Positions 61,341 through 64,000 of a stretch of DNA of 64,000 bases are shown here, piece after piece (within the stretch, counting starts at the first letter, position 1; each line of letters begins with the position of its first letter). Made by a program: the position numbers and the translations under genes. The DNA is from Trifolium pratense (lineage: Eukaryota > Streptophyta > Magnoliopsida > Fabales > Fabaceae): the NCBI RefSeq assembly GCF_020283565.1, contig NC_060059.1:36696338-36760337 (forward strand), read 5' to 3'. The notes under the pieces are model-generated. The model had not been told where the DNA came from. It worked only from the letters and a program-made list of their open reading frames with translations, and did not search any database.

Positions 61341-61683
61341 GGTTTAACTACACATTTGGTCCCTTACGTTTATTTTAGGTTTCAATTTGGTCCCTTACGT
61401 TTAAAAAGTATCAATTTGGTCCCTTACGTTTATTTTATGTTTCAAGTTAGTCCTTTCCGTTAGTTTTGTCACTAACACCGTTTGAACAGTACACGTGTCA
61501 GCGTGTCCAAGTGCCACGTGTCAGTCCACATATGCAAATTAACTGCCACATGTGACAAAATTGACGGAAAGGACTAACTTGAAACCTAAAATAAACGTAA
61601 GGGACCAAATTGATACTTTTTAAACGTAAGGGACCAAATTGAAACCTAAAATAAACGTAAGGGACCAAATGTATAGTTAAGCC
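61341..61683. mobile_element. Mutator-type MITE, second 343-bp copy
   Basis: Same family and same length as 19397-19739: starts GGTTTAACTACACATTTGG, ends TATAGTTAAGCC. Perfect 9-bp target duplication TTCTTTTAA at 61332-61340 and 61684-61692. Confidence 0.92.
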
Positions 61684-61864
61684 TTCTTTTAACATGTAGT
61701 AAAACTATAATAATTCTATTATTGTTGAATCAAATGAGATCTAATGTGACATATTGATTAAATAGTCAAATTTATTAATCAAATGGAAAAGATAATCCTA
61801 TCTTATACTCCTTCTCATCCTAAATATAGACCAAATACATTATAAACTCAATAAATTTAAAAAA

Positions 61865-62067
61865 TGTTATGAACTATTTCTAAGCATGAACAATATGGAA
61901 GAATAGAGAAGAAAATAGATGAAGGGGAGAAAGGAATAGAGTATTGTATTATTCTATTCAAGTTGTTCATTACATTGTAACAAAGGGATCCTATTTATAG
62001 GACACATTTAGGGGACAAGAAAACCTACACAATAATGGATATTCATTACATATTATTATTCATAACA
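61865..62067 (-). repeat. 3' LTR of a Ty1/copia element
   Basis: A 203-bp block starting TGTTATGAAC and ending TTCATAACA, so the ends are inverted TGTTATGAA/TTCATAACA. On the minus strand it carries CCTATAAATAGGATCC. Immediately outside, the minus-strand sequence CAAGGGGAAG (62068-62077) is a polypurine tract, which makes this the 3' LTR of a minus-strand element continuing to the right. Confidence 0.85.
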
Positions 62068-64000
62068 CTTCCCCTTGAATGTCCATTAAGGATATGCCTC
62101 GTTAAAACCTTAATTACTAGAAAAAAAATCATTAGAAAAAAAATCCTAGTGAAGGAAAAAGAGTACATATCATCCTTTATATGTGAACTGCCTCGTTAAA
62201 AACCTTACCATGAAAACCCAGTGGGACAAAACCAAATAATTTTCGGTGCTAGTTCCTCAAAAGATTTGCTTGAAGTTGATTTTGTAGAAAGATTTGACAT
62301 ATTTTCTTTATTATACTCTTCTCTAAGTTATCAGTGATTCTTATGTTATCTTCATATTGAATTGTTGCGGGAACCATCCTTTTGTAATAAAAACAACAAG
62401 TTTCTTGTATGCGTTGAATTACAGGCCTCAGGCCTCGACAAAAGTGCATTCTCAACTTGCTTGATGTGGTGCTAAAATCTTCATATGATTGGATGATATT
62501 GTTGTTTCTTTAAGGTAAATAATATGCTTGACTTTGTTCCACTATTTGTGTTGGCTGAAAAGACTAAAATAAAATACTACATGTATAACGAGTAAAATAT
62601 ATTAGTGTCCTCAATTGAATTAAGATATGATACTTCAGGACCAATTCAAATTGTTCATCATTTTTTTGAGGCATTACACGATCTTTGCTCAGATCAAATG
62701 ACATCGCAACCATTTTAGTACACAACAGATTTGTCCATGTCAAACTGTTTTAATACTTTTGCTATATAATTTTATTATAAATTTGCGATTCCAAATAAAC
62801 TTTGCGCATCCAACATATTTCTTTAATCTACAAATTTCAAAATCTCTTCGGGAGTTCTGATAATATCTATAGCAAATGATATTTCTCAACAAATATATTA
62901 GCATTTGATATATGGTACTTCAGGACCAATTAGTAATTCACTATTGATGAACTTACAACAATTTCATATAGAATCATGTTTTATATAAGGTTCATGATTC
63001 ACGAAACATTCTTCAAATACTTATTTTGTAAGAAATGGCAATATCTCAAGCTCTTCAGGAGTCTCTTGATCATATTTTTATCATCGACATAAATATTAAA
63101 TATATCAAATTTATTGCCAAATATTTTCTTAAAATGAACAAATTGTCATTTTCATATTTCTCACTTGGAAATATTCAACAAGAATATTATACAACATGCA
63201 TATAGATGTTGCTCGAGTATATAAGGAGACTTATTCATGTTTATTAAGTCATCTCTTCAATATATATGTGTCTTACGAAAATTAAATCCTTCTGGGATTT
63301 TCATATAATCATCATTATCAAGTGAGCCAGTCAAATACGTTAAAACACATATTTCACATAAATTGAGTATTTCATATGCTACTCAACTTAATTAATTACA
63401 AATAAGTTTTGGAATTCACTTTAGGTGAATATGCTTCTTGAAAATAAATGATAGACATTTATCAATATACTTGAATAACAATTCAAACTCTAAATATTTG
63501 ATTTTCATTATTTTTCTCTTGAAAATTTATTCATATCGAATTATTTCCATCTGCAGATGGAATGGACTACTGGTCCAAAAACATTCCGCTTTGCAAAGCT
63601 AGTTTAATTTTGTATCAATTGCGTCTATCTATTTAGTCAATCATTTCATTGTCTATAATCCTTAATAGACTTTGATTTATGATCCTCATTATTTCTTATC
63701 ATATATAGCGCTATATTATATAAATAAACATCGTCAACGTTGATTTTCTTTCAGTTCCATCGTATTCCATTCATGACATAATTCGTCGAAATCTCTTTAT
63801 TTTCATAAATTTCAGGTACCTGATAAGTTCTTATGGAACTAGAAAATTAATTATGTCAAATAATCGTTTCATATCCTCACTTGGGTCATCTTTCTTTTTA
63901 GCTCATTTTCTTATTTGAGGATTTTTATCTTTGGAACCGACTTACCTACCACGTTACAGGGTGGTTAAAATTCATTTGCAATATAAGATTGTCCAACAAG
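62068..64000 (-). pseudogene. Decayed Ty1/copia internal region (pol)
   Basis: Near the LTR, 62195-62230 contains the CCTTACCATGAAAACCCAGT GGGAC stretch typical of the 3' untranslated part of plant copia elements. Farther right, minus-strand readings across stops (63530-63870) match the segment before and at the start of the reverse transcriptase domain (LAKR-VFGPVV-like and VDDVFIYNI-like blocks). There are many stops and frame changes, and the element runs off the window, so its 5' LTR is not seen. Confidence 0.75.

Noticed and set aside
61498..61695. Minus-strand frame with repeated VPYVYFRFQ words
   Set aside because: It is the inverted arm of the 343-bp MITE, not a protein.

Overview
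This window is nuclear DNA from a flowering plant, most likely a papilionoid legume of the Medicago/Trifolium/Pisum group. The evidence is spliced genes with GT-AG introns, AT-rich spacers, a plant tRNA-Val, Au-type tRNA-derived SINEs, Stowaway and Mutator-type MITEs, and plant-specific protein families (IQD, DUF688, GMI1/SMCHD1-like, KDM3-type JmjC with a WRC domain). The legume assignment is an inference from the repeat families, not a proof.

Four protein-coding genes and one tRNA gene are supported. From left to right they are: tRNA-Val(AAC) at 1971-2044; the first exon of a DUF688 gene on the minus strand (4727-5323); a complete four-exon IQ67-domain (IQD) calmodulin-binding gene on the minus strand (9054-14028, 480 aa); a 35-exon gene on the plus strand (26858-41870, 1,479 aa) for a GHKL-ATPase plus SMC-hinge protein of the GMI1/SMCHD1 type; and a 12-exon gene on the plus strand (50321-58652, 1,663 aa) for a WRC/AT-hook/zinc-finger/JmjC histone demethylase of the KDM3 (JMJ25-like) class. 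All exon models were assembled by hand from GT-AG sites, and every junction keeps the frame.

The remainder is mostly transposable-element debris, and its structure is unusually readable. Five small foldback elements have perfect 9-bp target duplications, as in Mutator-derived MITEs (443-676, 816-1050, 19397-19739, 22640-22791, 61341-61683). One of them sits inside an older repeat whose uninterrupted paralogue lies at 24390-24795. Several Stowaway-like elements are flanked by TA, and a 398-bp palindrome sits in a (TA)n tract. Short LTR elements include a 1.18-kb non-autonomous one carrying seven ~30-bp tandem repeats. Decayed LINE, Ty3/gypsy and Ty1/copia pieces and at least eight SINE-like copies complete the picture; the right edge is the 3' part of a minus-strand copia element.

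Two of the genes (GMI1-like and JmjC) act in chromatin or DNA repair and lie about 8.5 kb apart in the same orientation, separated only by repeats. The GMI1-like promoter carries one match to the CTT(N7)AAG motif bound by the plant DNA-damage regulator SOG1. I found no operon-like cluster, CRISPR array or clearly unprecedented system. The best leads are the possible extra 3' exon of the GMI1-like gene, its SOG1-type site, and the tandem-repeat mini LTR element.
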